A stretch of DNA of 64,000 bases, taken from assembly GCA_018340805.1 (NCBI GenBank), contig JACMZG010001870.1, positions 53,664,073 through 53,728,072 on the forward strand. Direction: 5' to 3'. Position 1 is the first letter of the stretch; every line of letters starts with the position of its first letter. Origin of the DNA: Microvelia longipes (Eukaryota; Arthropoda; Insecta; Hemiptera; Veliidae). A model generated the notes under the pieces. The model was not told the origin of the DNA and made no database searches. It worked only from the letters and a program-made list of their open reading frames with translations. Both the position numbers and the translations under genes were made by a program. Below, one piece after another: positions 11,165 through 24,764 of this stretch.

Positions 11165-11800
11165 TTGGGTTGCGCTGGACTGGCCAGAGCGGTGAGCCTA
11201 GCTAGAGTCGGGTGATGCTAGAGGAACTGATGAGATTGGTGAGACTGGAAGGACGAGGCCAAGTGAGACTAATGTGATCAGAGAAGCTAATAAGACTAGA
11301 TGAGCCAAGCACACAGTGAAATAGTAGTCGGCGCTAGCCAGAGCGGTGAGCCTAACGAGAGTCTAGCTGGTCTAGATGAACTAAGCACACTGTGAACTAG
11401 TCGCCGGCACTAGCCAGAGCAGTGGGTTTGGATCATAGAGATATATACTAGAGGGAGCATAACCTTTCCTAAACATTTTTAGTGGGACTCTCAGGGGCTC
11501 TGTGTAACCTCATTGAAACCTCCTCCAAGAGGGAGTTGAGGTTATAATTAATCAATTGTTTTGGGCTTCGTAGAGATTGTTTGTGTTGTAATTTGTATTT
11601 TAAACATTCTACTATATAATTTACTGTTTTTTGTTCTGTTTATTTGATGATAATGATAATCGAATGTGGTCAGGTTACTTTTTCGATGTTTCAAAATTCA
11701 ACCAATAGGGCCCCTCTAGTAATATATCTCTATGGTTTGGATAAAGACTGGTTGGGCTAGATGAACTAGACACACTGTGACCTAGTCATGTACGGAGGGG
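11165..11800 (+). repeat. Tandem units of about 75 bp, the last interrupted by a MITE
   Basis: At least three imperfect units share GCCAGAGCGGTGAGCCTA and then TCTAGATGAACTAAGCACAC with GTGAACTAGTC. The third unit is cut by the family A MITE at 11434-11734, which dates the MITE as younger than the array. Confidence 0.6.
11434..11734 (+). mobile_element. hAT-like MITE (family A), intact, perfect 8-bp TSD
   Basis: This 301-bp element has terminal inverted repeats CATAGAGATATATACTAGAG at the left and CTCTAGTAATATATCTCTATG-type at the right. It is flanked by GTTTGGAT at 11426-11433 and 11735-11742. There is no coding capacity. The 8-bp duplication suggests hAT. The near-identical copy at 57667-57985 has a different perfect duplication, which proves independent insertion. 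Confidence 0.88.
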
Positions 11801-12581
11801 GTGCCTTCTAGATGATTGAATGTGTACAAACTCAGGGGTTAATTAGTTGAGTGAGATTTGTGTGAGGGGAAAACGCTAAAATGACCCTACGGGTTTAAGC
11901 GAAAAAAAATTGCAAGTGCTATTACTCATTAAATGTAGTATACTTTTAAATAAAAATATATTTGGCAAACATGCAACTTCCTCATTTGTTTTGAAGTTTT
12001 TCAACAATATCTTGTTAGAGTAGTAGCATCCAGGTATTGTTTAATGCAGTAAAAAGCATTGATTACAAGTAGAGATTTCACCTGCCTTTAAAAACTAATG
12101 GATGGTGTATTTCTATTAATCGAAAGCTACTGTCGGTAGCCATAGTTGATATGTTGGATATATATATCCCAATATGAATATTAATAGAAAAATTGTATGT
12201 GTAATAATAATATAAGGGGTATAATAATAAAGCTAAGCGCCTGTATCTCTTATTAGAAGGGCCTGACAGAAAAAGTAATAAAGATTGAAAATGAAAACTG
12301 TGGATGGGAAATATAATTAGGAAATGAATTTAAGTCTATGTGTTTAGTTCAATAGTGCTAGATGTTGGGAGGGTGGTATGAAAGAGAGGCCCCTACCTCT
12401 TGTTTTTCCCTTGTTTGCCTACTGTCCCAGACAAACAAGACAAAAATGGCTCTCAAGGAACTATGGCTATCTAAGCAGGCCCGCTAAGTGTAAGAACAAA
12501 AACGGCATCCTAAAACGATTGAGACCGGTTTCAGCTCAATCGGACCACCTCAAGTGGCACAAGCGGTATACATACAAACAC

Positions 12582-12583
<2 letters not shown>
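11743..12583. other. Spacer without supported gene
   Basis: It contains the end of the 75-bp tandem array and then AT-rich sequence. I recognise no domain. Confidence 0.35.

Positions 12584-12651
<68 letters not shown>
12584..12651. repeat. (AT)n microsatellite
   Basis: About 34 uninterrupted AT dinucleotides. Similar tracts occur at about 15686-15745, 16605-16688, 26549-26608, 54285-54349 and 60879-60944. Confidence 0.95.
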
Positions 12652-12654
<3 letters not shown>

Positions 12655-14660
12655 ATTTTTTATATAAGTATAGAGTAGGTCAATGACTTCTTCGATATAT
12701 GATAGGGTAGGTAGTGTTTTAGTTTTAGGAAAGATATACTGACTGAGTTAGATGATTAAAATTAAAAGTAAGATAAGTTGTTAACCACAGCATTTATTTG
12801 AGATTCGTAAGTTAACTTCTTATCTATAAGTTAACCTAGGAATTAGGTTAATTTTATATTGGAGGCAGGAAAATTATTTATATTGATAGTGATACTGTGG
12901 TCAAGTTTTCATTTACATTTATGATCAGTTTATTAATTTGACACCACACGCAAATAAGGAACAGATTAAATTAATTCTCTCCTGCAGAATTTCTAACAAT
13001 TTACCAAAGACAACGACAGTGGCATCATCCGCGTATAAAATTGCTTTACAGAATTTACAAGATTTTTTCAAAAAATTGGGAAGGTCGCTAATGAACAGGA
13101 GAAATAATAAGGCCCCAAGAAACTACCTTGAGTCACTCAGCAATTATTATTAAATTTATTTGAGTGTCCCCTGTAAAAGAAGACATTGTGAGTCTAATGG
13201 TGACTGTTTGCGGCTGAAAATTGACTTTCTACTTTTTACTGTGATATCATTGTTTTTTGTTTAATTATTTTATGATTTCATTCTTTTTTCCATTTTAAAA
13301 ACTATTTCATAATTAAATTTAAAACATTAAATGGTTTATTATCAAGTATTTGTATTACATTTTTTCATTGAACACTTTCCAATGATCGGAAAGTATCCCC
13401 CCCACTCGCTGGTATTTTTCCAAACAGAGGAGATACATCAAAATTCCTGTCCGCCCTGGGCTTTACTCTTGCTACACCACAGCGTACAACGGAGTGTTTT
13501 CTTCCTATACCTGTGCCCGAGCCGCTATATGATTTCATATTTTCAAGATGGCTTCCAACGCCGTCATTCTTCCCTTTTAAACGCTCTCTTAGTTTTTAAC
13601 GCTTCATTTTATTAAGATTTTTGTTAGAACACATTTAATGCAGAAGAATGTACAAAAATCTATTTATTACTGTGAAAAATAAATGCATTTAAAATAAAAA
13701 TTAAGTAGAAATCAGTTGTATAGTCCAGGTCCAGGAGGCAGACGTAAAAATGTGACTGACAAATTTCTTTAATATCAAAATTGTTTAAATAGAGCTAACA
13801 ATACAACAAAATAACCTATTTTATTTTCACCCTAAAACACATAAAAACATTAAAATTGCTTGTTTTTACATGGTATTATGTTTAAGATCCAGGCTTAACA
13901 ATCAAACATATTCTATTAATATGTTAGCATTGATGAAAACGATAACATTTGTAGAACATGTTTGTTTTATCTTGAACATAACTGGTAAAAACATGCAAGT
14001 TCAAGGTTAACAGTAATAAATACATTCTTTGTTTCTTCTACATTAAAAGTGTTCAAACAAAACTCTTAATAAAGCGTTAAAAAGTTAGAGCGCAGGAGGC
14101 CATTTTGGAAAAATTACGTCTTACCAGCTCGGTCGAATATGGAACTAAAACACCCGGTTCCCGGTTATGCGTTATTCTATGGCTCATTATCGATCAATTC
14201 CCACCAATCGTATATTTGCTTCTTTTAAAATCCCACGGACTTGGGTAAATTATAGGTCAAAACATCAACACATGAGCCTGCACTACTGGTAGACTTACTC
14301 CATGGCGTCAGGTATACCAGTCACGCTAAACAAAGAGTCTTAATGAAACAGGCAAATTCTAGGAAATAAAAAATAACATAAATAAGATTAATAAACAAAT
14401 TTTTATTTATTTTACTAGTGTTTTTATTTAACAGCCATCACACAAAAAGTTATTAATTTCTACTTAGACTTAAAATTCGAAATAAATTAAACATAAATAA
14501 TTGATTTTAATTTTGTTTTGGTCCTTCTTAGTAAGTAAATAACAATCAGAAGAGAATGTATTACAAAATATTTTAAATAGCGAAGAAAAGCAGATAACGA
14601 TTTTTCCATGGAAACAAAGAGATGGGTCAAGGTGTAGACGACTATTTCCAGCGAGCAGTC
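12652..14660. other. Gene-free stretch with old dispersed repeats
   Basis: No supported coding region. The interval 14160-14260 resembles 2400-2490, sharing GTTATTCTATGGCTCATTA-like and AATCCCACGGA segments, so both are probably fragments of one old repeat. A less AT-rich patch at 13400-13600 has short open frames but no recognisable protein. Confidence 0.4.
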
Positions 14661-14667
14661 AAAACAT

Positions 14668-15267
14668 CACGTAGTCACTACAGCACGCAGTCACTACTGC
14701 ACGTAGTCACTACAGCACGTAGTCACTACAGCACGTAGTAACTAGCACGTAGTCACTACAGCACGTACACTACACGTAGACACTACAGCACGTAGTCACT
14801 ACAGCACGTCACTACAGCACGTAGACACACTACAGCACGTATCACTACAGCACGTAGGACACTACAGCACGTAGTCACTACAGCACGTAGTCACTACAGC
14901 ACGTAGACACTACAGCACGTAGTCACTACAGCACGCAGTCACGTAGTCACTACTGCACGTAGTAATACAGCACGTAGACACTACAGCACGCAGTCACTAC
15001 TGCACGTAGTCACTACTGCACGTAGTAACTACAGCACGTAGTCACTACAGCACGTAGTCACTACAGCACGTAGTCACTACAGCACGTAGACACTACAGCA
15101 CGCAGTCACTACTGCACGTAGTCACTACTGCCCGTAGTAACTACAGCACGTACTACAGCACGTAGTCACTACAGCACGTAGACACTACAGCACGTAGTCA
15201 CTACAGCACGCAGTCACTACTGCACGTAGTCACTACTGCACGTAGTCACTACAGCACGTAGTCACTA
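14668..15267. repeat. Minisatellite, 16-bp unit CACGTAGTCACTACAG
   Basis: About 37 imperfect copies. Variants include CACGCAGTCACTACTG and frequent internally shortened units such as CACGTAGACACTACAG. The unit contains ACGT and is rich in CACGTA. A shared variant pair recurs at intervals, which suggests higher-order duplication of blocks. Confidence 0.95.
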
Positions 15268-15692
15268 TCTGACGTATGGGGCTTTGACTACGAGCAACTC
15301 TTGTTCAATATGGAGAATAATACGCAATAATGGGGGTATAACCGTAGAAACAAGAGAAGGATATGGTCTTCATTATTGACTCCAGGTCATTCAATATAGC
15401 TACTACCTTTTAATTGGTAAACACAATGAAGGAAAAACAATATAAGATAAGGAAGGGGGTATAATATAGATAAGACGTAACAATATAGATGTTACGTGTA
15501 CAGGGGAGGGGAGGGGAGGGGGTACCTCGCAACATTTCCTCACTACATCACATTTGCTAAGCTCATCCACCCTACTTCGGACGAGCGAAGCGAGTCCTCA
15601 GATAGAAATTACATTCATTTTATTTCCAGCGGTCATCCATTCAGGACTGACCTTGCTAGACGCTGTTTAACTTTTATGATCCAATAAAAACC

Positions 15693-15724
<32 letters not shown>

Positions 15725-16325
15725 TATATATATATTATATATATTTATTTATTTATTATATATTAAATTGTACTGGAACAAGCTTAGTATTCTTATTTAT
15801 TACGTAAAGAGATAAAGTTGTGCAAATTTCAACTTAATTTGATTATTTAACAATGTTTTACTAATCGTATAGTTATTAGTATAAGTTATTCGATAAAAAC
15901 TGAACTAATGCTGATAATGAGATGAAACATGGCACATATGATACGACTACTTGCCTCCTAAATTTGGATACATTTTTCTGCATTTGAAGAATTTTCGAGT
16001 CATTATAGCTGGATAATGACGTCGGGTTAAACAAATATTTCCTGAATAACAACTAGACCAAAAGATTGATTTTTGTACAAGTTTTACTCTCAAGGATAAA
16101 TACCCTGCAAGTTACAACGATAACAGACAGACACACACACACACAGACACACATACAGACAGATAACGTTGTGAAAACTTAAATATTCTTTAAAACACCT
16201 GAATCAAATAATTCAGGTGAAATTTGGATTTTAGCGAACACAATTCCCTTTGCACCTACGGTATAAATGAGTATAAGTCAAAATGATCACCCATAATGGG
16301 TTATCATTATCCTTATGGGATAATG
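15268..16325. other. Spacer with an old dispersed repeat (family D)
   Basis: No gene. An (AT)n tract lies at 15686-15745 and an imperfect CA-rich run at 16129-16163. The 15900-16245 part resembles 20140-20545, sharing AATAATGCTAATAATGA-like, AATGACGTC and AACACCTGAAT-like segments. Fragments of the same kind appear near 36550, 42895 and 43970-44110. Confidence 0.4.
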
Positions 16326-16378
16326 GGTGCACAATCCTTATTCTCGATTATAATAATCGAGAATAAGAATTATGCACT
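16326..16378. repeat. Near-perfect hairpin
   Basis: The core arms are CTTATTCTCGATTAT at 16337-16351 and its exact complement at 16353-16367, separated by a single base. The pairing extends outward with mismatches to GTGCACAAT and ATTATGCAC. It could be the heart of a small foldback element or cause cruciform extrusion. Confidence 0.75.
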
Positions 16379-16604
16379 TAGTGTGCAGGTCGCCAGTGCA
16401 CCCTTCTGTCAACTCGATAATCAATTACTTCAGATCATATAAATTACATCTGACCCAGTCTGGTCAGGAGACCAATCACATGAATGCATCACATTTTCAC
16501 ACTCTGTAAGTCATATTCTCTTGTTAACACATAACTATGCTACTTTATAATAAATTATAGGCATTAATTATAAAGTTGAGTAAAATCATGCAGTTGAGTT
16601 AAAA

Positions 16605-16610
16605 ATGATA

Positions 16611-16687
<77 letters not shown>

Positions 16688-16688
16688 A
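16605..16688. repeat. (AT)n microsatellite with internal symmetry breaks
   Basis: About 40 AT/TA dinucleotides with periodic phase shifts (TATAATATAT). Confidence 0.9.
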
Positions 16689-16894
16689 TCGAAAGATTTC
16701 AAATACCAATGTTTGTATAAAATAAAGTCGTCGATACCTTGACCTTAAAAACAGTTTGAAATAAAATGAAATTATTAAAAAAAAATTATAGTAGAATTTA
16801 ATTCTCCAGCATTCTGTTAATTAGACTACATGAAAAGGCTTAATGAATTAGGGGCGGAGAATGTATCTCCTGTTGTTTACACGTCTAGTTACTT

Positions 16895-17192
16895 TTCGTA
16901 ACCATGAAAGCCGTGGGATTAGAGACGGCAGCCATAACCCGTCACCATGAAAGCCGTGGGATTAGAGACGGCAGCCATAACCCGTCACCATGAAAGCCGT
17001 GGGATTAGAGACGGCAGCCATAACCCGGCACCATGAAAGATGGGGGGTTAGAGACGACAGCCATAACCCGTCACCAAGAAAGATGTGGGATTAGAGATGG
17101 CAGCCATAAACATGAAAGCCGATTAGAGACGGCAGCCATAACCCGTCACCATGAAAGCCGTGGGATTAGAGACGGCAGCCTTAACCCGTCAC
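16895..17192. repeat. Minisatellite, about 43-bp unit
   Basis: About seven copies of a unit containing CATGAAAGCCGTGGGATTAG, AGACGGCAGCCATAAC and CCGTCAC. Two copies are shortened or altered (AAAGATGGGGGG and AAAGATGTGGG variants). Confidence 0.92.
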
Positions 17193-17561
17193 CCACCTTC
17201 CATTACAGGGCAATCTCATACATAACAAATGGCAACTATCCCACCCTACCAATTACCTACAGTTAGCAATATTTTTGTACAAGTTAAGTAAACTTATCAA
17301 AAAGGATACCCCGAATAGAGAGTCGAACTGGGATGCATAGTTATTATTGGCATGTAACATTCATTTGACTATTTTCGTCAAATGAAGCAAGCGGATCCTG
17401 TTATCTTAACAATGATTTAACAATGTTACAATGATAGAACTGATTAATGATTTGTATCAATTACAATTAATACAACAATGTTATAACAATTATTTAAGAG
17501 AACTAGCTAACTATTAATTTATATCATAGCATATTTTAGAGAATTTACTATGGAAAAAATT

Positions 17562-17726
17562 CGCTAATGGGGTGGGCTTCTTGACGGAAGTCGAACCTCG
17601 GACCATAATGGGGTGGGCTTCATGACGGGAGTCGAACCTCGGATCATAATGGGGTGGGCTTCATGACGGGAGTCGAACCTCGGATCATAATGGGGTGGGC
17701 TTCATGACGGGAGTCATACCTCGGAA
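17562..17726. repeat. Minisatellite, about 42-bp unit, four copies
   Basis: The units contain AATGGGGTGGGCTTCATGAC, then GGGAGTCGAACCTCGGATC. The first differs by CTTGACGGAAG. The AGTCGAACC text recalls a tRNA T-arm on the minus strand, but no tRNA is formed. Confidence 0.92.
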
Positions 17727-18170
17727 CATGACCAGAAAGGTACATGATACATATGCAGGGATAACTTTGTATAACCAATAAGATGAGTATGCGCATGCGC
17801 ATTACCTTTAAAAAAATACAGAAATAATAAGCAACGAGTGTCTGATAATTAAGCAATTCCTCAATTTATTATCATTTTTATTTCATATTTTTTTCACAAA
17901 ATGTTTATTGCTATAAATACTTATTTCAAAACAAGCAGAGCTTTTTATGAAGGGTGACTATTTCTCGAATATTACTCTGTTTGTCTCTTACACCCGTAGG
18001 TCATCCACAGCCCGTCCCACTTACACCCGTTGGTGAAGCCCGACGAGCATTACCCGTCGGGTAAGCCGGGTCACCTGTTGGTAACCTAGCTGGATAAGTC
18101 AGCACAATTTTTCAAAAATATCGATAAAATTCAAGATTATTGTTCTTCGCCGAAAAAAAGATCCATATTT
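17727..18170. other. Spacer
   Basis: No gene supported. Short GC-richer repeats of the CCCGTCGGGTAAGCCGGGT kind lie at about 18000-18090. Confidence 0.4.
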
Positions 18171-18171
18171 T

Positions 18172-18415
18172 TAAGGGGGCGCTGAATCGAATATAATCGG
18201 TCTGGAGTCGATAGGACCGCTTAAAGTGGCCAAAAAGTCGAAAAAACGGTGGTCAGTTACTGGAAACCCCTAAAATACGGCCGGCCATCACCAATTTTTC
18301 AAGTGGGGAGTCGTGGTCATGTTTCTTGGGCCTGTGAGTTGAATGAAAATGATCCGGAGTCGATACGAGTAATCAAAGTCAGGGTACCTTGGTTCGAATC
18401 CTGGTAAGGACGAAT
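18172..18415 (+). repeat. Dispersed repeat C with B-box-like tail, copy 2
   Basis: It starts GGGGGCGCTGAATCGAATAT, carries GGTCTGGAGTCGATAGGACC and AAAAAGTCGAAAAAACGG, and ends with TTGGTTCGAATCCTGGTAAG. The tail matches a pol III B box (GGTTCGAATCC). It has the same module order as the copies at 6571 and 50612, with one module fewer than the first. Confidence 0.65.
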
Positions 18416-21060
18416 ATTTTTTATCGTTTTATTAACTACAAATAGTAAGTTCACAACTACAAAATAATTCTAGCACGGTGGCCCGCATGCCGGGCGAATT
18501 TCTTTGGAATGCGTGTTTTCGTGCTCGACAATCTTTTTTTTGCTCAAGGTTCTGGTTCATGCTTCATTTCATAACTTTAAAACACACTCAATTATTAAGC
18601 ACTACTCGTAAATCATTTTTCTGTATTTTTCAAAGGAAATGCGCGAAAAACAATAAAGATAAAGACTAACTGAGATTTAAACTCTAGCAAATAATAGTGC
18701 GCACTGCCTATTTTAGTGGCATAGTTTTGTATAACCAACAGAATAATTCTGAGTATTTCTCTCCGATAGAGTCCAACCTAGTTTGTCGAAGCCCTAAAGA
18801 AAACAATTCCTGTAACGATTGAAGTTACAAGCGATTGTTATTGCTTTACAATTTGATCACGCCTTGCTTCACTTGCCAATAAAAACATTCTACAGCAATG
18901 TAATTACATTTTACAGCTGATTTGTATAATATTCTTTTATCAGACATTAAAAAAGTATATTTAAAAAAAAATCCTTAAACTCAAAATAAGGAGAGATTAA
19001 ACCTACTATAATGTAAATCTGGTTTACACACAGGATATAAATAGTTTATAACTTAGTCCATATTATAATATATTTCTAGTCAAAGTAACTCTAATATTTA
19101 TTCTCTGGATGTCTTGCAGAGGTTTTGCCTCGCGGCTTTATCCACCTGACTAGTTCGGTCAAATGAAACAAAATGTAAAAAAAAAATATTCTTCTAACAA
19201 AGAAAAATATTTTCTTTTGACATTTGACCAGTCCAACACATTATTCAGGACAATAAAGGTCAAACAAAAATTATAACGACTATTTTGAATGTTCTCGACG
19301 CATAAAATGTATGCTACGTTCGAGGACGTGAAGGTGGGGAGGGGACGTTTAATACTCACGCCATCTCGGGTAGACGGAGTACGAGCTTAAAGACCATCGT
19401 CAGGGCTCAAGCAAACAACCTCCACCATCCAGAGAACAACACAAGTTTTTCACCAAATAATAAAAAATTTCACTAGCAGACAAACTTTCAAAATATTTGT
19501 TGAGATTTCTAAGAAAAAACATTTAACAATATTATTTAATAGACTAAACTATACAATGTTAAACATCTACATTGGACACCGTATGGACTAAACAATTGAT
19601 ACTAATATTGGTACAGCAAATTGTTGACATATAACAACATATATAAGCGAACGGGGGGTTTAGAATATGAGCTATATTTCATTATTAATTTTAAAATATC
19701 CATAATTACTATTTATTACAAACAATATTAAAATTGTAACATTTTAAAATTACTTCATTATAAGGGCGGAGTAAAAATATACTAGAGATTAACTAAGACT
19801 TAATGCTATGATAAATGTCGAGTACGGGTGTCTCGCTTGGTTTGTCTCAGATATGAAAATCACCTAATTTACAGTGTTACGTGTCTTTGGACTCATTTAA
19901 TTTGTCCTCAGACAGTAAGCGGTGACCCTTCCACGCACTGACTTTGCTTGACACTAGTCTTCCGGTTAAGAACTGTTCATATAAAAGTTGTATTGAAATA
20001 AAATGTTATATATTTGTTTAATTCATAAAAAGAATTACTCATTTGAAATTTTAAGTCTATTAGATGATTTTTAACGATTTTTTAAAAAACCCCATACCTA
20101 TTTACCTGTACCTGCTTGGTTACCTATACCTATATATATTCAATGAAATTTGAAATAATGCTAATAATAACGTGAAACTTAGCACAATTGTAGGTAAAGA
20201 CCAACAAAGCTACTAAGTTTCACCTTAAAAGTAATCCAATCAATTTTCCGTTTTATGATATTTCAAAAAAGTTTGCTGAGTCATTAATGACGTCCTTATA
20301 TTCATTTACTTATTGGCTTCTTTAAAAACCTCAGAGTTAAGGCCTCTCTGCGTCAAAACGAGCTACTGTACAGTATACATACTACATGCTACATATAAGT
20401 CATGAAGAGTAGCAACTCTTTAGCATATACTCACTGGGAGCTAACATGCACACAGGCCATTTAGTAAAATCCACTCAGAAGGTTTTAAAAACACCTATAA
20501 CTATAACTGGCAATTCAGGTGAAACCTGGATTTCAAATTTCAATAAATATGATTGATTGACTTTTTCCAATAAATCTACGAAATAAACTAGGAGCAAAAA
20601 CATAAATAAGTCTGACAGAATCTCGAGTAATATTCTTTCATACTGCCTCCTGCCCTATAACTACTTAAACTACTAATTTTGAAACAAGTTGTCCTCTGTC
20701 GTGGTACAACTACGCACCTCACACAAGTACGAGTATATATCAATACATTATCTTTATATACTGACTAGGGAAGGCAATAAGACAAAACTTGAGTCTTTTT
20801 AAAACTCCACTGTGTTATTGAGTTTGACAACTATATGCTCAGATACATGTGAGGAGCTTAGTTATTAATAACAGAGTATAATTTTATATTTAGATATAAT
20901 TAGAGTACCAGAGAACAAATTTCTCACAATATTTATCATTTAACGTGTACAATATTACGTCTTCGTGTACAATTCTTTTCAACATTTCTTAAAGCAAATT
21001 AATGGATTACAAATAAATATTAAACTCAGAGACCATTATTAACAAGTTAACTTGTGTTAA
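18416..21060. other. Gene-free stretch
   Basis: I find no supported exon. AT-rich sequence holds one family D dispersed repeat at about 20140-20545. A short motif (TTTCGTCAAATGAA type) near 17370 recurs near 19155. Confidence 0.4.
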
Positions 21061-21610
21061 CTAGAACAAGCATTGCTAGCTTGTTCAGCTGAGAGAGCAT
21101 CGCAGCTTTGCTAGCTTGTTTCAGCTGAGAATCAGAGCTCGCCATAGAAAGGTATTGCTAGCTTGTTCAGCTGAGAATCAGAATAAGAAAGGTATTGCAA
21201 GCTTGCTCGCATAGAAAGGTATTGCTAGCTTGTTCAGCTGAGAATCAGAACTCGCATAGAAAGGTATTGCTAGCTTGTTCAGCTGAGAATCAGAGCTCGC
21301 ATAGAAAGGTTTGCTAGCTTATTCAGCTGAGAATCAGAGCTCGCATAGAAAGGTATTGCAAGCTTGTTCAGCTGAGAATCAGAGCTCGCATAGAAAGGTA
21401 TTGCTAGCTTGTTCAGCTGAGAATCAGAGCTCGCATAGAAAGGTATTGCTAGCTTGTTCAGCTGAGAATCAGAGCTCGCATAGAAATGTATTGCTAGCTT
21501 GTTCAGCTGAGAATCAGAGCTCGCATAGAAAGGTATTGCTAGCTTGTTCAGCTGAGAATCAGAGCTCGCATAGAAAGGTGTTGCTAGCTAGTTGTGCTGA
21601 GAGGCTGTAG
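21061..21610. repeat. Minisatellite, about 45-bp unit
   Basis: About 12 copies of a unit containing TTGCTAGCTTGTTCAGCTGA, GAATCAGAGCTCGCATAG and AAAGGTA. The first copies are shortened or scrambled and the later ones nearly identical, so the array expanded from its right side. It reads open in one plus frame for 99 codons purely because the unit length is a multiple of three. Confidence 0.93.
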
Positions 21611-24600
21611 AGCAAAGCACTCTCAACAATTCAAGAACCAAAATTGTTGGGTTGGCTGATAAAACCATCTGTGCATTGAGAACATCTTCTTTATAATATT
21701 AATTAATTTCTTATACTTAGAGATGAATATATACTGACATGAATGGGTACAAAGGTAATCTAAGTAAGGTACATCGGTACTCTAATTATAGTTATCTAAA
21801 TTAAGTTGTTAACACACCTTCTATATTGAAATTCATATTTAAAATTTAAATAAAGTAATTAACATCTAATACATGAGCTAAATTCTGAGTCTAAACCCCC
21901 ACTCCATCTATTTCAGCTAATTCTAAGTCAAATTTATAATCTATAAACATTTTGTATGAACTACAGCCTTGATAATGGTTAGTAAATAGGATTGTTAAAC
22001 AAATAATCACTTTAATGTTTAGACATAGTGGCTTTTAGACATTACATTAGACATGGTAACATATAAATAAATGTAATAAATAAGCTATTCAAATATTTGT
22101 TTTCTACGTAAGGATTAAGTTTCAATCTTTATTTATGATATTTAGCTGGTGTATTATTTAGAGTCCATGTTTAGAGCAAATATTATTCAAATAAAAGAAT
22201 AAGGGGGAGGGGCGGGGGGGGTCAATTTTATCAGATTGGTTGTTGAACCACTCTAAAAGTAATAAGAAAGAGAAAATATGAACACTGCACAATAGTTCAT
22301 GTCATCCTGGTTTAGAGGCACCATCATATTGCTACACTATCTTATTCCATGCAACAGACCACCTAAAATCAATTTGTCTACATTAAATTCGACTTTGAAC
22401 TACATAAAATTTCAAAAAGGCCCATTTTAGATACTAAATATCACCAGCGACATAAAAAGTACAAAAGTACTACTGGTACCTTCTCTATATACATAAAGCT
22501 AAGCAGTCATGTGCTGTAACATAATATCTCTTCTTGGAATTATATTTGTAGCAATATTGCTACAGCCAAATTTCCTTTAAAGGAAATTTTAAAGGGAGAA
22601 AGAAACAGTTGAATATGTTAAGTCAGGTAACTTAAGGTTATGAAGTAACCATTATCAGTCATGTTTGTTTCCTGCTTTCACTTATTTCAATTCATATTTA
22701 TAGTTAAAACATATTACTTTGTCTTATTGGACTGGTCCTGGATACAAATTAATATGCAACAGAGGTGCAGACTTTCACTTCATGTATTGTCTTCCTCATT
22801 GTTACCTCAGGAGCTAAATCTTGCACATTCGGCTTTACCTCAGGAGTAAACTTGAGCAGTAAAACATTGTTCCGTCTAAATTTCAGCCACATTAAGTAGT
22901 TTTTCTGTAAAACTCTGCTCTAAACATGTATTATACATTAAAAAATGGACAAATCAAACAAAAAACTCCATAATTGATTTCTTTCCTAATAAACATTGAC
23001 TAATACATTGAGACTAAGCACACCGGATCTAAGTCATCTTCAATACATAATTAAGTTATAATTATTAAGAAAAGGATTTATTTTAGTATTAAAATTTTTA
23101 AAGCAGTTTGTTTTTAGTTTTTTGATAAATTCATCTTGGTTAATTAAATTACATATTTTCAAAAGGAGATATTAATAAAATATTAGGTCATAAATCAAAT
23201 ACAAAAATACAATTAACATAATAAAATAAAATAAAATGTACAAAATAGAATAATAAGAGGGAAAATATAACCAGAAGATCAAATGAAAATGGAAAACATA
23301 TTTTTATATAAAAACTTAAATTATTTGACAGGTTCTCTCGTTATTGCATTGAGACACACTACAGCTCGACACAAAGGCACTGCTTTACAAGTCAGGTGAC
23401 TTGTGACCTCCTTACTCCCACCACACTCAAGTCAAGCCACAAAGTATTTATAAGCTCAGTGTTGATATTTATAACTAGTTATAAAGAGAACATATATCGA
23501 CCTGGTTTGCGATATTTTATAAATACAAATGCACTTAATAAACCTGGCAAGATAGAACATCATCAACTATACAAAACTATACTTAACTAGTCATAAATAA
23601 AAGTTGAGTTTAAAAATGCGATGCCTTGGCCCTAAAGCAGCACCCTAAACCTGTTACACTCTGCTCTAAGGCAGAACTAAGTTTGTTTACGAACAGGTTG
23701 GACCCCGCATTAAGGTAACGCCTGGTTTGTTTTGATCTGTTGTAGATCTGTAGTAATTTCCTACAGATGCTCTAGAGGAATAATACTGCTGAGCCCAGTG
23801 TCTCGCCACAACACACTCATAAAACAAAACATTACAGCCTTCTATTATACAGACTGATATTATATCAAATTTATCTCATTTAGATCAAATGGGGAAATGA
23901 AAACATTAAAAAGAAACAATTTCAGAGTGGATGGTGATAGTTTCCGGTAAAGAAAAAATAAATAAAATAAAAAATAAATAAATTTTATTTATTAATATAA
24001 AAATTAAACTTTTAATCAAGGGTTACATTTATATAGGTCTAACAATCAGTATGTTTTTATTACAGTGTTACCAATTTTTATTTATTTATTTGATGCCACC
24101 AGAGCATATTGATATATAGACGTAAAATGAATTAAAATGGACAATTTGTTGTCTGTTTCACTCAATTTATAATTTGAAAAATTAACACTTTTACTAAAAA
24201 AAAATAATTTATTAGCAAGAGAGAAAAGAGAAAAACCAAAAAATCTCCTTTTTAAAAATTGAGCACATTGAAAAACACTAAACATTACATATAACTAGTC
24301 ATTTAGTACAATTTTAATTATTTCATTTAGCATAAAATTATTTAATAACTATTCAACATTTGGATTAAAAACACATTGCCCGAGAGCAAGAGCACCTCTC
24401 AACCAAATTACCATCACTTCTAAACTTTATATTGATAAAAAAATCACTGTCTGGCAGACTTGAACCTGATATATCTAACAATTACAACATGACGAGTCAA
24501 CAATACATTTTTACTTAATTTATTACTCATTGGTCATTATTACAACAATAATTATAAAGTAATGATATTATATTCTCAGGAGAAAATCCCTGCTAAGGCA

Positions 24601-24764
24601 GTATGGTTGCACGGGGGGGGGGGGATATGATCATTGCTAAAGTCAGAGTGAACTTCAATAATACTGTTCAGTCGATTCATTCTACGGCTAAATATTTTGG
24701 TTGCTGTGATCATTTTGATTGAAGGAGCAAATTAATATAATAATGACATGCTTAGAAGAAACTG
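21611..24764. other. Gene-free AT-rich stretch
   Basis: No recognised gene. Short G runs lie at 22204-22221 and 24614-24625. A slightly GC-richer patch at 23620-23790 has no open frame of note. Confidence 0.4.

Noticed and set aside
12378..12686. 102-codon plus frame ending in IYIYIY
   Set aside because: The end is translation of an (AT)n tract and the rest has no family features.
14668..15267. CRISPR-like regular repeats
   Set aside because: Repeats are contiguous without unique spacers, there are no cas genes, and the genome is eukaryotic. It is an ordinary minisatellite; the same holds for all other arrays here.
17562..17726. Array of minus-strand tRNA T-arms
   Set aside because: Only the GAGTCGAACC-like segment resembles a T-arm; no A box or cloverleaf.
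21311..21610. 99-codon open frame of repeated CSAENQSSHRKVLL units
   Set aside because: It is a by-product of a 45-bp minisatellite whose unit length is a multiple of three; no start context or homology.
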